In this document: positions 1-9,350 of the stretch, piece after piece
Layout of the letters: the number at the start of each line of letters is the position of its first letter
How positions within the stretch are numbered: position 1 is the first letter of the stretch
NCBI GenBank assembly: GCA_020060185.1
Contig: JAGVAS010000001.1
Span: 1-39,461 of the forward strand
Reading direction: 5' to 3'
DNA from: Desulfovibrio sp.
GTDB taxonomy: Bacteria; Bacillota; Dethiobacteria; DTU022; UBA8154
DNA length: 39,461 bases
The notes under the pieces: generated by a model
What the model was told of the DNA's origin: nothing
The model's database searches: none
The model's input: only the letters and a program-made list of their open reading frames with translations
Program-made: the position numbers and the translations under genes

Positions 1-2
1 GC

Positions 3-146
3 CTCAAACGATCAGGCATGTTCTGGAGCGTCAATGGCGCCAACGCCATTATCGCCTTGCGCTGCAGTCTGCTCAGTGGCAGATTTGACGACTTCTGGCA
101 TCGCTATAGGGCTAACAATATCCTCCAACAAGCTCTTCAAAGATGA
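3..146 (+). CDS. ISKra4-like transposase, C-terminal fragment (cut by window start)
   Basis: Frame 3 translation LKRSGMFWSVNGANAIIALRCSLLSGRFDDFWHRYRANNILQQALQR* resembles ISKra4-type transposase C-termini (M.WSV.GANAI.ALRC...G.F..FW). Confidence 0.75.
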   Translation, partial: LKRSGMFWSVNGANAIIALRCSLLSGRFDDFWHRYRANNILQQALQR

Positions 147-449
147 GTTGCTAATTATTTACTCATAAAATTGTCGTCCACCCAACAAGAGAACAAGAGA
201 AGAGTTCGTAGCGGTCTGCCTTTAAGCTTTTAGCTTTTGAGCCATTTGCATTCTTATTGAGTGACGATAACAAGCTTAACGAGAGGGTCACCCAAAATAA
301 TTTTACCCCAGGTAGAGGCGGTAGAGTGGGGTTTTTGCGGGCAGAATTTTGAGGGATCGTCAAAATTGACCCCAAACATTTGACTGACATTTCGATCTGT
401 TCGATCTAGCCGATCTATTTGGAAGATAACAACTTTAAAGTAATAAAAA

Positions 450-513
450 GGAAATCCTGCTCCTTTGTCGAAGTAATAACTTGTAAGCAAAACCACGAAA
501 GGAGAGGATTTCC
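450..513 (+). promoter_or_regulatory. Hairpin sequestering the transposase RBS
   Basis: GGAAATCC-TG-CTCCTTT (450-466) pairs with AAAGGAG-A-GGATTTCC (498-513); the right arm contains the Shine-Dalgarno AAAGGAG before ATG at 517. Confidence 0.7.
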
Positions 514-516
514 CTT

Positions 517-1824
517 ATGGCCATTATAGCACAAATGAAGCTTTTTGGGTGGGAAGAAATTGAAGAATTAGGTGATTTAGAAAGATTGCGCCTGGTGCTT
601 GAGTACATGCCTGATGAAGAGCTCATGCAAAGACTGGAAAAAGAGCGCGGCCTTGGCCGTAACGACTACCCTGTTAGGGGAATGTGGAACGCAATACTTG
701 CGGGAGTTGTCTACCAGCATCCTTCCATTGAAAGCTTAAGGCGCGAGCTATCCCGCAACGGCCAGCTAAGGGATATGTGTGGCCTCAGCAAAGTACCCCC
801 TTCCTGGGTTTTCAGCAGGTTTTTAGCAAAGCTGCTATCTATGGAGGAAGAAATAAATGCCATCTTTGACAAGCTGGTGGAAGAGCTTTCAGTGTTGCTC
901 CCGGACTTTGGGGTGAACCTGGCAGTAGACGGCAAGGCCATAAAGACCTATGCCCGTCCCCGTAAAAAAGAAGAAAAGAATATTTCTTATGACGGAAGAA
1001 GAGACACAGATGCCGACTTCGGTAAGAAGGTCTACCGGGGCCAGCGTGAAGATGGCACCCTTTGGGAAAAAGTAGTAACCTGGTTTGGCTACAAGCTGCA
1101 CCTCCTTGTCGATGCGGACTATGAGCTTCCTGTAGCCTTTACGGTAACCAGGGCCTCCGCCCCGGAAGCTCCCCAGGCCCATAGTCTTTTGGATAAAGTG
1201 GAAAAGACCTATCCGGAGATTTTGCATAGATGCGAACACTTTATGGCTGACAGGGGCTACGACGATGGGAAACTGATAACAAGGCTCTGGGACGACTACA
1301 CCGTAAAGCCTGTTATCGATATTCGCAATATGTGGCAGGACGGGGAAGAAACGAAACTGGTAGCTGGCCTAGAAAATGTAGTCTACGACTACTGTGGCAC
1401 TGTTTACTGCCACTGCTCCAAGACCGGGATAAGAAGGCAGATGGCCTACGGCGGTTTCGAGAAGAAAAGGAAAGCGTTAAAGTACCGCTGCCCTGCGGAG
1501 CATTACGGTGTTACCTGCCAGGGCAAAGAAGATTGCCCGGTAGCGAAAGCGGTGAGGATCCCCCTTGAAGAGGACCGCCGGGTGTTTACACCAATTGCCC
1601 GCTCCAGCTACAAATGGGAGAAGCTCTACAACAAGCGCACATCTGTAGAAAGGGTCAACGCGCGCCTGGACGTCTCCTTCGGGTTCGAGAACCACTTTAT
1701 CAGGGGATTAAAAAAGATGAAACTGCGGGTGGGTCTGGCCTTATGTGTCATGCTGGCCATGGCCCTGGGGAGGATAAAAGAGAATCAAAAGGATAAGATG
1801 CGCAGCCTGGTAAAGGCAGCGTAA
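517..1824 (+). CDS. DDE-type transposase (IS1182/IS5-like)
   Basis: 435 aa ORF with VDGKAIK..., ADRGYDD and ...SVERVNARLD motifs typical of DDE_Tnp_1 transposases, plus N-terminal DUF772-like region. Confidence 0.88.
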   Translation: MAIIAQMKLFGWEEIEELGDLERLRLVLEYMPDEELMQRLEKERGLGRNDYPVRGMWNAILAGVVYQHPSIESLRRELSRNGQLRDMCGLSKVPPSWVFSRFLAKLLSMEEEINAIFDKLVEELSVLLPDFGVNLAVDGKAIKTYARPRKKEEKNISYDGRRDTDADFGKKVYRGQREDGTLWEKVVTWFGYKLHLLVDADYELPVAFTVTRASAPEAPQAHSLLDKVEKTYPEILHRCEHFMADRGYDDGKLITRLWDDYTVKPVIDIRNMWQDGEETKLVAGLENVVYDYCGTVYCHCSKTGIRRQMAYGGFEKKRKALKYRCPAEHYGVTCQGKEDCPVAKAVRIPLEEDRRVFTPIARSSYKWEKLYNKRTSVERVNARLDVSFGFENHFIRGLKKMKLRVGLALCVMLAMALGRIKENQKDKMRSLVKAA

Positions 1825-1932
1825 GAAGCGTCGCGCCGCTTAAAGAATAAAAAAATTCCCCGGGGTGAGATCTGCCCAAAACCAGGACCAATGAACCATA
1901 ATATGGAAAATATGACGTTTCTAGCCCATGAA

Positions 1933-1961
1933 AGCAGTGTTTTCTACGAAAAACTGCTTAA
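1933..1961. repeat. Inverted repeat/hairpin downstream of IS
   Basis: AAGCAGT-G-TTTTC-TAC-GAAAA-ACTGCTT. Confidence 0.5.
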
Positions 1962-2105
1962 AAATGGGAATTTAATGGCCCGTATTTCTTGTAGCAATCT
2001 AAAAAAATGAGTGCAACGCAAATGGCTTCTTTTAGTTATAACTTGCAATGCTTTAACCTTTATAATAAAATAAAGAATAAAGCTCTTAGAAAGCGGGAGG
2101 AAAAT

Positions 2106-2912
2106 ATGCTTGGGTTTATCGGTTGTGGAACCATGGGGGGCACCCTGCTAGAAGGTATGATTAAAAATCAACTCGTTGCCCCGGAAGAGGTTGTTATTTT
2201 TGATCAGGATTCAGGCAGAATGCTGTTTTTTAAAGAAAATCTACAGGTAAATATTGCTGATGATATCCAATCTCTTTGCCAGCAAACCCCAAAAATATTC
2301 CTCGCGGTTAAACCCCAGGATATGAAAGAGCTGCTTCTGGAAATGAAACCGCTGTTAAATGCAGAACACCTCCTTATTTCTGTAGCTGCCGGCTTATATA
2401 TCAGCTTTTTCCAGGAATACCTGGGAGATTCTGTTAAAATTATCCGTATAATGCCCAATACCCCCTGTCTCATTGGTGAAGGCATGAGCGTAATCAGCAG
2501 GAGTCAGACTGTTTCTGAAGAAGAAGAGAAAGAAGTTGCCGCTTTAATAGGGTCTTTGGGAAAAGTTATATCCCTGGAAGAAAAACATATGAGTGCAGTA
2601 ACCGGATTAAGCGGAAGCGGCCCGGCGTACATATTTCTGGTTATCGAGGCCCTTGCCGATGGGGGCGTGGAAATGGGTCTTAGCCGGGATGTGGCCTTAT
2701 CGCTTGCAGCACAAACGGTACTTGGCGCAGCCAAGATGTTCCTGCAGACAGGGGAACATCCGGCTGTTTTGAAAAACAAGGTTACTTCTCCGGGAGGAAC
2801 AACCAGTGCCGGGCTCCTGGCCTTAGAAGAAGGCGCTGTAAGAGCTTCGTTGATAAAAGCAGTAATTCGATCCGCCCAAAAAGAAAAAAACATGTTCTTG
2901 GAAAAAAAGTAA
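2106..2912 (+). CDS. proC: Pyrroline-5-carboxylate reductase
   Basis: MLGFIGCGTMGG Rossmann start; SGSGPAYIFLVIEALADGGVEMGL and TSPGGTTSAGL motifs; ATG at 2106 preceded by GCGGGAGG (ORF track start 2007 is too long). Confidence 0.95.
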   Translation: MLGFIGCGTMGGTLLEGMIKNQLVAPEEVVIFDQDSGRMLFFKENLQVNIADDIQSLCQQTPKIFLAVKPQDMKELLLEMKPLLNAEHLLISVAAGLYISFFQEYLGDSVKIIRIMPNTPCLIGEGMSVISRSQTVSEEEEKEVAALIGSLGKVISLEEKHMSAVTGLSGSGPAYIFLVIEALADGGVEMGLSRDVALSLAAQTVLGAAKMFLQTGEHPAVLKNKVTSPGGTTSAGLLALEEGAVRASLIKAVIRSAQKEKNMFLEKK

Positions 2913-3005
2913 AGCTTACGCCTCACGATGAGACATATAATTAGATCTTAGATAGAGATTATATCTTCCACGAATTTAAAAAAATTTCCGGGAAGGAGAA
3001 CTTTC

Positions 3006-4136
3006 TTGCAGAGGCCTATTAATTCAGAATATATTAAGAAAATAGTTATTAAAGTAGGAACACGGCTGTTGACCTATAAAACAGGGAAGTTAAACCTTGG
3101 TATTATCGAGACACTTGTACGGCAAATGGCTGATCTTAAAAACCAGGGGAAAGATGTTGTCCTTGTTTCTTCCGGAGCAGTAGGTGCAGGAATAGGTAAG
3201 CTGGGGCTTAAAAGAAAGCCGGTGTCCACCCAGGAAAAGCAAGCTGTCGCCGCTGTTGGCCAGGGATTATTAATCCAGTTTTATGAAAAACTTTTTTCCG
3301 AATACGGTCATATTGTCGCACAGGTTTTACTGACAAGAGAAGACCTTGATAACCGCAAACGTTACATAAATTCCCGGAATACATTGTTACATCTCTTAAA
3401 ATTCGGGGCTATTCCTATCATTAATGAAAATGATACTATTTCTACAGATGAAATTGAATTGGGTTTCGGAGATAACGACAGGTTATCTGCCCTAGTGGCA
3501 ACCCTTATTGACGCAGATTTACTGCTAATTTTAACTGACATTGACGGTTTATACACAGCAAACCCACGTTATAACCCTAATGCTTACTGTATCTCATTTG
3601 TTGAAGAAATTACACCCGAAATTAAAAATTTTGCCGGTAAAACCGAAGAAATACTGGCTAAAGGAGGTATGATTACTAAAATAGAAGCGGCTGAGATTGT
3701 CATGGCCTCCGGAATCGATATGGTTATTGCTAACGGGCGTCAGGAAAATATTATCAAACGAATTCTGGAAGGAGAGGAAACAGGTACTTTTTTCTGTTCA
3801 AAGCAGGGTCACTTGCGTAGTAGGAAACGATGGATCGCCTTTGCTCAAAAGAGTAAAGGAGTTATTAACATAGATCATGGAGCCGAACTGGCCCTAACAG
3901 AGGAAGGAAAAAGTTTATTGCCTGCAGGTGTTATCAGTTTTGAAGGAACTTTTTCCAGAGGTGAAATGGTAAGCGTATATAATCCTCATGGCGAGGAAAT
4001 TGCCCGCGGCCTGGTAAATTATAGCGCAGAAGAACTGCGCCAGATTACAGGATGTAAATCTGATGAAATTGAAAGCATTTTAGGTTACACGGGCCATAAA
4101 GAAGTAATTCATCGTGACAATCTTGTACTTTGTTAG
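3006..4136 (+). CDS. proB: Glutamate 5-kinase with C-terminal PUA domain
   Basis: IVIKVGTRLL, VSSGAVGAG, INENDTIS...FGDNDRLSALVA motifs; TTG start after GGAAGGAG. Confidence 0.95.
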   Translation: MQRPINSEYIKKIVIKVGTRLLTYKTGKLNLGIIETLVRQMADLKNQGKDVVLVSSGAVGAGIGKLGLKRKPVSTQEKQAVAAVGQGLLIQFYEKLFSEYGHIVAQVLLTREDLDNRKRYINSRNTLLHLLKFGAIPIINENDTISTDEIELGFGDNDRLSALVATLIDADLLLILTDIDGLYTANPRYNPNAYCISFVEEITPEIKNFAGKTEEILAKGGMITKIEAAEIVMASGIDMVIANGRQENIIKRILEGEETGTFFCSKQGHLRSRKRWIAFAQKSKGVINIDHGAELALTEEGKSLLPAGVISFEGTFSRGEMVSVYNPHGEEIARGLVNYSAEELRQITGCKSDEIESILGYTGHKEVIHRDNLVLC

Positions 4137-4199
4137 GAAAGACAGTATCATTAATGAGGAGAAAAGGAGGTGCGCCTGTTTTATAACAGGAGAACTTTT

Positions 4200-5390
4200 A
4201 TGGACAGGCTTAAAAAAGGGCTGGAAAATAACGATATTATTATTGTAGATACAACTTTAAGAGATGGTGAGCAAACAGCAGGTGTTGTTTTTTCTAACCA
4301 GGAGAAAATAAGAATTGCCAAAATGCTTGATGAAATAGGAGTTCACCAGATTGAAGTCGGTATTCCCGTGATGGGGGGCAGCGAAAAGGCCGTAATTAAA
4401 AAGATTGCCGCACAAGGATTACGCTGCAGTTTAATGGCCTGGAACAGGGCCAATATCAATGATATAATGCATTCCCTTGATTGTGGAGTGGATGCCGTGG
4501 CAATCTCCATTTCAACATCCGATATTCATATTAAACATAAATTAAACAGTACCAGGGAACAGGTTCTGGAAAGCATGGTTAAGGCCACGGAGTTTGCAAA
4601 GAAACACGCGGTTTATATCTCTGTTAATGCCGAGGATGCATCCAGAACGGAAATTGATTTTTTGGTTGAATTTGCCCTGGCTGCCAGGGAAGCAGGAGCA
4701 GACAGGCTTCGCTACTGTGATACAATCGGTGTTTTGGAGCCTTTCAAGACCTACGAGATTATTTTAAATCTAATTGATAAAACAGGTATGGATATAGAGA
4801 TGCATACCCACAATGATTTCGGTATGGCTACCGCTAATGCCCTGGCCGGTGTCAGGGCCGGAGCACGATATATCGGTGTCACTGTTAACGGACTCGGCGA
4901 AAGAGCGGGAAACGCAGCTCTCGAAGAAGTGGTCATGGCCCTAAAGCATATTTTTAACAAAGATCATGACATTAAGACACAAATGTTCCGGGAAATTTCC
5001 GAGTATGTGGCAAGAGCTTCCGGTAGAATTTTACCGCCCGGGAAAGCTATTGTCGGGGACAATATGTTCCGCCACGAATCAGGAATTCATGCAGACGGCG
5101 TTATCAAATTTCCCGGAACATATGAGGTCTTTAGTCCCGAAGACGTCGGGCTGGAAAGACAGATCGTTATCGGAAAGCATTCCGGTTCCAAAGCCATTAT
5201 GCTCAAATTTAAAGAATATGGGATTAGCCTCACAGAAGAAGAGGCTACGGAATTACTGCCGGCAATACGGCGTACTACTGTGGAAATGAAAAGGCCGCTG
5301 TTCGACAAGGAGCTGGTTTATATTTACGAAGATTACATGCATAAAAAATTAGAAAAAGGAATTGATTACAGTCCAATAAATACCGACTAA
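4200..5390 (+). CDS. nifV: Homocitrate synthase (NifV family)
   Basis: DTTLRDGEQTAGVVFS..., MHTHNDFGMATANALAG, VNGLGERAGNAALEEV, HESGIHADG..., GKHSG motifs; ATG 4200 preferred over GTG 4170. Exact substrate (homocitrate versus Re-citrate or other) not determinable. Confidence 0.85.
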   Translation: MDRLKKGLENNDIIIVDTTLRDGEQTAGVVFSNQEKIRIAKMLDEIGVHQIEVGIPVMGGSEKAVIKKIAAQGLRCSLMAWNRANINDIMHSLDCGVDAVAISISTSDIHIKHKLNSTREQVLESMVKATEFAKKHAVYISVNAEDASRTEIDFLVEFALAAREAGADRLRYCDTIGVLEPFKTYEIILNLIDKTGMDIEMHTHNDFGMATANALAGVRAGARYIGVTVNGLGERAGNAALEEVVMALKHIFNKDHDIKTQMFREISEYVARASGRILPPGKAIVGDNMFRHESGIHADGVIKFPGTYEVFSPEDVGLERQIVIGKHSGSKAIMLKFKEYGISLTEEEATELLPAIRRTTVEMKRPLFDKELVYIYEDYMHKKLEKGIDYSPINTD

Positions 5391-5428
5391 ACAAAATACG
5401 ATATAAAAAAAGAGAGGAAGAGCATTTG

Positions 5429-6685
5429 ATGGGAAAAACTATTGCAGAAAAGATATTCAGCCAGCATTCAGGAGAAGATGCCAGGGCCGGTGACCTGGTA
5501 ATTGCCCACCTCGATTTTATTATGGGCCAGGATGGCACAGCCCCCCTGGCCATTAACTCTTTTCATGAAATGAGAGGGGAAAAAGTCTTTGATCCTTCCA
5601 AAGTAGCTTTTGTTATCGATCACAGTGCTCCCAGCCCCAATGAAGGGGTTTCTTCCCTGCACAAGCTAATGCGAGAATTTACTTCAAAACAGGGAATATT
5701 GCTTTATGACATTGGTCACGGTGTCTGCCACCAGTTGATGCTGGAACAGGGACATGTTGTACCCGGGGATCTTGTTATCGGCGCCGATTCACACACCTGT
5801 ACTTATGGTGCTCTAAATGCTTTTTCCACGGGAGTGGGCTCTACAGATCTGGCTGCAGGGATAATTTCCGGAAAACTCTGGTTCAAGGTTCCGGAAACAA
5901 TAAAATTTCTTTGTGAGGGTATTTTGCCGCCTGGAGTATTTTCAAAAGACCTCATTCTCTACCTGATCGGTGATATCGGAGCTGACGGTGCCACCTACCT
6001 CGCAGCAGAATATTGCGGTGAAACGATATCTGCCCTGGATGTTGAAGAGCGCTTTACTATTGCCAATATGGCTATCGAGATGGGGGCCAAGGCAGGCCTG
6101 ATGGAGTTTGATGAGAAAGTTAAAAAATGGGTGGCTGGCCGTTCTAAGAAACCACCACGTCCGGTTTTTGCCGACCCGGATGCGAAATACCTGGAAATAC
6201 GTAAATATGATCTCAGTCATCTTGAACCGCAAATTGCCTGCCCTCATACTGTTGATAACGTTTCCCCTGTGGGACAGGTAGAAGGATTACCTGTACAGCA
6301 GGCTTTTATTGGAACCTGTACCAATGGCCGGATTAACGATTTAAGGATCGCCGCCAGAATTCTTACCGGGAAAAAAGTATCACCCGGAGTGCGTTTAATT
6401 GTAGCTCCTTCCTCCAGGCAGGTTTTCCTGGATGCTATGAATGAGGGAATAATTCAGGTCCTGGTAGAAGCCGGGGCGGCCATAGTAACTCCGGGTTGTG
6501 GTCCCTGTGTCGGCACCCATAACGGAGTACCTTCTGACGGGGAAGTGGTTCTATCAACAGCAAACCGCAATTTTAAAGGAAGAATGGGAAATTCCAGGGC
6601 GTCTATTTATTTAGCATCTCCCGCTACAGTAGCTGCTTCAGCAGTGACGGGTAGAGTTACTGACCCGCGCCCTTTTTTCCTGTAA
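5429..6685 (+). CDS. LeuC/homoaconitase-family dehydratase large subunit
   Basis: GADSHTCTYGALNAFSTGVGSTD, GTCTNGR, PGCGPCVG Fe-S cluster motifs. Confidence 0.9.
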   Translation: MGKTIAEKIFSQHSGEDARAGDLVIAHLDFIMGQDGTAPLAINSFHEMRGEKVFDPSKVAFVIDHSAPSPNEGVSSLHKLMREFTSKQGILLYDIGHGVCHQLMLEQGHVVPGDLVIGADSHTCTYGALNAFSTGVGSTDLAAGIISGKLWFKVPETIKFLCEGILPPGVFSKDLILYLIGDIGADGATYLAAEYCGETISALDVEERFTIANMAIEMGAKAGLMEFDEKVKKWVAGRSKKPPRPVFADPDAKYLEIRKYDLSHLEPQIACPHTVDNVSPVGQVEGLPVQQAFIGTCTNGRINDLRIAARILTGKKVSPGVRLIVAPSSRQVFLDAMNEGIIQVLVEAGAAIVTPGCGPCVGTHNGVPSDGEVVLSTANRNFKGRMGNSRASIYLASPATVAASAVTGRVTDPRPFFL

Positions 6686-6700
6686 GGGAGGTTATAAAGG

Positions 6701-7201
6701 ATGCTGCTTAATGGAAAAGCTTTTAAATTTGGCAATGATATTAATACTGATTACATTATCTCGGGAAAGTACAAATTCAAGACGCTGGATATGAAAGAGC
6801 TGGCCAGGCACGTAATGGAAGATCTGGATCCCCAATTTTTTCAAAAAATCAGCGAAGGCGATATGATTGTGGCCGGGTCAAATTTTGGCTGCGGTTCTTC
6901 CCGTGAACAAGCGCCCCTGGCTATTATTTATGCCGGAATCGGCTGTGTTCTGGCTTCTTCATTTGCCCGCATTTTTTATCGTAATGCTATCAATACAGGA
7001 TTACCTGTAATAGAATGTGATACTTCAAAAATTGATGAGGGCGACCTGCTGCAGGTAAACCTGGAAAAAGGCATTGTTTTAAACAGGTCCAAAAACCTGG
7101 AAATACCCATTACCCCTTTGCCGCAGGTTATGATAAAAATACTTTCCGATGGCGGCCTTATTAAGCATTTCCAGAAATATGGCGATTTTAACTTTGATTA
7201 A
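6701..7201 (+). CDS. LeuD/homoaconitase-family dehydratase small subunit
   Basis: FGNDINTDYIISGKYKFKT, GSNFGCGSSREQAPLAI, ARIFYRNAINTGLP motifs; 15 bp after the large subunit. Confidence 0.92.
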   Translation: MLLNGKAFKFGNDINTDYIISGKYKFKTLDMKELARHVMEDLDPQFFQKISEGDMIVAGSNFGCGSSREQAPLAIIYAGIGCVLASSFARIFYRNAINTGLPVIECDTSKIDEGDLLQVNLEKGIVLNRSKNLEIPITPLPQVMIKILSDGGLIKHFQKYGDFNFD

Positions 7202-7263
7202 GATTATAACTAAAAAAATAGGGTAAACTTAGAAAAACAGCTTTATAGAAAAGAGGTGATCAG

Positions 7264-7593
7264 GTGCTAGATCAGGTTATCTCTCTCGGTTGGGGCGTAT
7301 TATCTTTCTCCCGGGAAAAAGCGGAAAAATTAGTCGAGGAAATGATAAAAAAAGGTGAGTTAAGCAAAGAAAACGGTAAAAATATCCTTAAATTTCTTGT
7401 AGAAAGAGGAGCAAGAGAAAGGGCGGACTTTAAAGAAAATATCAATAACATTATTTTTAACCTTGTGCAAAAAGGTATCTTTGTAACCAGGACCGAGTTT
7501 ACAAAACTGGAAGAAAGAATAAATAAAATAGAAGAATCTACTAATAAAGAGAATAATAAAATTTCCGAGGGCAATGGAGAGAAAGGCCTGTGA
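7264..7593 (+). CDS. Phasin-like (PHA granule-associated-like) coiled-coil protein
   Basis: 109 aa, amphipathic/coiled-coil (EKAEKLVEEMIKKGELSKENGKNILKFLVERG); commonly adjacent to ubiB/aarF in Firmicutes. Confidence 0.65.
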   Translation: MLDQVISLGWGVLSFSREKAEKLVEEMIKKGELSKENGKNILKFLVERGARERADFKENINNIIFNLVQKGIFVTRTEFTKLEERINKIEESTNKENNKISEGNGEKGL

Positions 7594-7614
7594 TTGCTTC
7601 ACAGGCTTTATTCT
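7586..7614 (+). terminator. Terminator-like hairpin overlapping the phasin-like stop codon
   Basis: GCCTGTGA-TTGCT-TCACAGGC (7586-7606) then TTTATTCT; TGA stop 7591-7593 lies in the stem. Confidence 0.6.
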
Positions 7615-7634
7615 CACTACAGATATAATTTGTG

Positions 7635-9311
7635 ATGGTGAAAAGGTTGGAAAGAATAGCTTATCTAAAAAGGTTTCAGAAAATTATTAATACGCTGGTT
7701 AAACATGGTTTTGGGCAGTTAGTGCATGATTTAGGCATAGAAGAAATAACCAGGCACCTGCCTTTTCACCTGCAGCGCAGAGAAAAAAAAGATATTAAAG
7801 AATTATCTAAAGCGGTAAGGTTCAGGATGGTTCTGGAGGAATTAGGCCCAACTTTTATAAAATTTGGCCAGCTTTTAAGCACCCGCGCAGATGTTATTCC
7901 TCCAGATTATATTAATGAACTAAGGCACCTCCAGGATCAGGTTTCGTCTTTTCCTTTTTCTCAAGTTAAAGAAGTTATTGAAAAGGAGCTAAAATATCCC
8001 CCGGATGTCCTTTTTGAAAGTTTTGATGAAGTTCCCCTGGCTGCGGCCTCTATGGCGCAGGTCCACAGGGCAACATTGCCTGGAGGCAAAGAGGTTGTCG
8101 TTAAAGTTCAAAGACCGGATATCAAAAAGATAATAGCAGTTGATCTGGCTATTTTAGAGGAAATTGCCTTGTTGCTGGATAAATATACTGCTATAGGAAA
8201 GGTTTACAACTTTAGCGGTATAGTTGAGGAGTTTAGCCACATTTTAAACATGGAGTTAAACTTCTACCTGGAGGGTCGCAACGCCGAGCGTTTTAAAAAA
8301 AATTTTTCCGGAGAAAAAAACGTTTATATTCCAGAGATATATTGGAGCTACACCACCAAGAAAATCCTAACGATGGAATATGTTAACGGTGTTAAATTAA
8401 ATAATAAAGAAGGCCTGAAAAACGAAGGATTTTCAAGCAGAAAAATCGTTGAAAATTTAAGCAAGGTTTTTTTAAAGCAATTTTTATGGCATGGCTTTTT
8501 TCATGGAGATCCCCATCCCGGTAATATCGGAGTTTTAAAAGGTGAAATATTATATTTCCTGGATTTTGGTATTGCCGGTTATTTAACTGAAGAACAACGG
8601 CAAAACCTTGGCAAGTTAATGCTGGGTTTCCTTTCCAAAAATTTAGACCAGGTTTTGGACGCTATCATGAGCCTGGGGATAACTTCTGAAGTGACCGATA
8701 GAAAATATCTAAGAATGGAACTGGAGCGATTACAGGAAAAATACTTTGATGTTCCTCTTAAAGGCATTCACTTCGGCCAGGCTATGCATGAATTAATGGA
8801 AATTTCCTTTAAACAACATATCAGGCTACCAACAGAGTTTACGCTTCTGGCCAAAACTTTTTTAACTTTGGAGGGTTTGATTTCCGAACTGGACCCTGAT
8901 TATAGTATCGCTGAACTGGTAAAGCCCTTTGGTAAGGAATTCATACGCAACCAGTTTTCCAGGAAGAAAATAGCTTTTAACATCTATAAACATCTAAATA
9001 AATATTTGCATTTGCTGGAGATTTTTCCGGAGCGCGTTATTTCAATTCTGGAGAAAGGAGCCGGGGGGAATGTAAAATTTAAAGTAGAAGTTGTAGAAAC
9101 AGAGCGGCTCCTAAACCGCCTTAACAATATGGTAAACAGGATCTCTTTCAGTATAGTTCTAGCCAGTATTATTGTTGGTCTTTGTTTAATGCTACAATTT
9201 ACAGAAGTAACCTTATTCCGGCGTTTTCCCCTTGCAGAAATCGGACTCATACTTGCAGCTTTTATGGGTTTTTGGTGGTTATGGTCAATTTTACGTTCGG
9301 GAAGACTTTAA
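7635..9311 (+). CDS. ABC1/UbiB (AarF) family kinase-like protein
   Basis: LGPTFIKFGQLLSTRADVIP, ASMAQVHRA, VVVKVQRP, GFFHGDPHPGNIGV, FLDFGIAG motifs; C-terminal TM segments. Confidence 0.93.
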   Translation: MVKRLERIAYLKRFQKIINTLVKHGFGQLVHDLGIEEITRHLPFHLQRREKKDIKELSKAVRFRMVLEELGPTFIKFGQLLSTRADVIPPDYINELRHLQDQVSSFPFSQVKEVIEKELKYPPDVLFESFDEVPLAAASMAQVHRATLPGGKEVVVKVQRPDIKKIIAVDLAILEEIALLLDKYTAIGKVYNFSGIVEEFSHILNMELNFYLEGRNAERFKKNFSGEKNVYIPEIYWSYTTKKILTMEYVNGVKLNNKEGLKNEGFSSRKIVENLSKVFLKQFLWHGFFHGDPHPGNIGVLKGEILYFLDFGIAGYLTEEQRQNLGKLMLGFLSKNLDQVLDAIMSLGITSEVTDRKYLRMELERLQEKYFDVPLKGIHFGQAMHELMEISFKQHIRLPTEFTLLAKTFLTLEGLISELDPDYSIAELVKPFGKEFIRNQFSRKKIAFNIYKHLNKYLHLLEIFPERVISILEKGAGGNVKFKVEVVETERLLNRLNNMVNRISFSIVLASIIVGLCLMLQFTEVTLFRRFPLAEIGLILAAFMGFWWLWSILRSGRL

Positions 9312-9350
9312 TTAAATTAATAGTTAAAAAAGTAAAAGGAGGGTTTTTCG

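Larger units (their letters stand above)
330..1888 (+). mobile_element. IS element carrying a DDE transposase; ends inferred from weak inverted similarity
   Basis: Left GGTTTTTGCGGGCAGAATTTTGA (about 330-352) versus reverse complement of right end GGTTTTGGGCAGATCTCA (about 1866-1883), flanking the 517-1824 transposase; boundaries approximate. Confidence 0.4.

Noticed and set aside
889-1239. Minus-strand 116 aa ORF inside the transposase
   Set aside because: Antisense shadow of a well-supported transposase ORF; no family resemblance.
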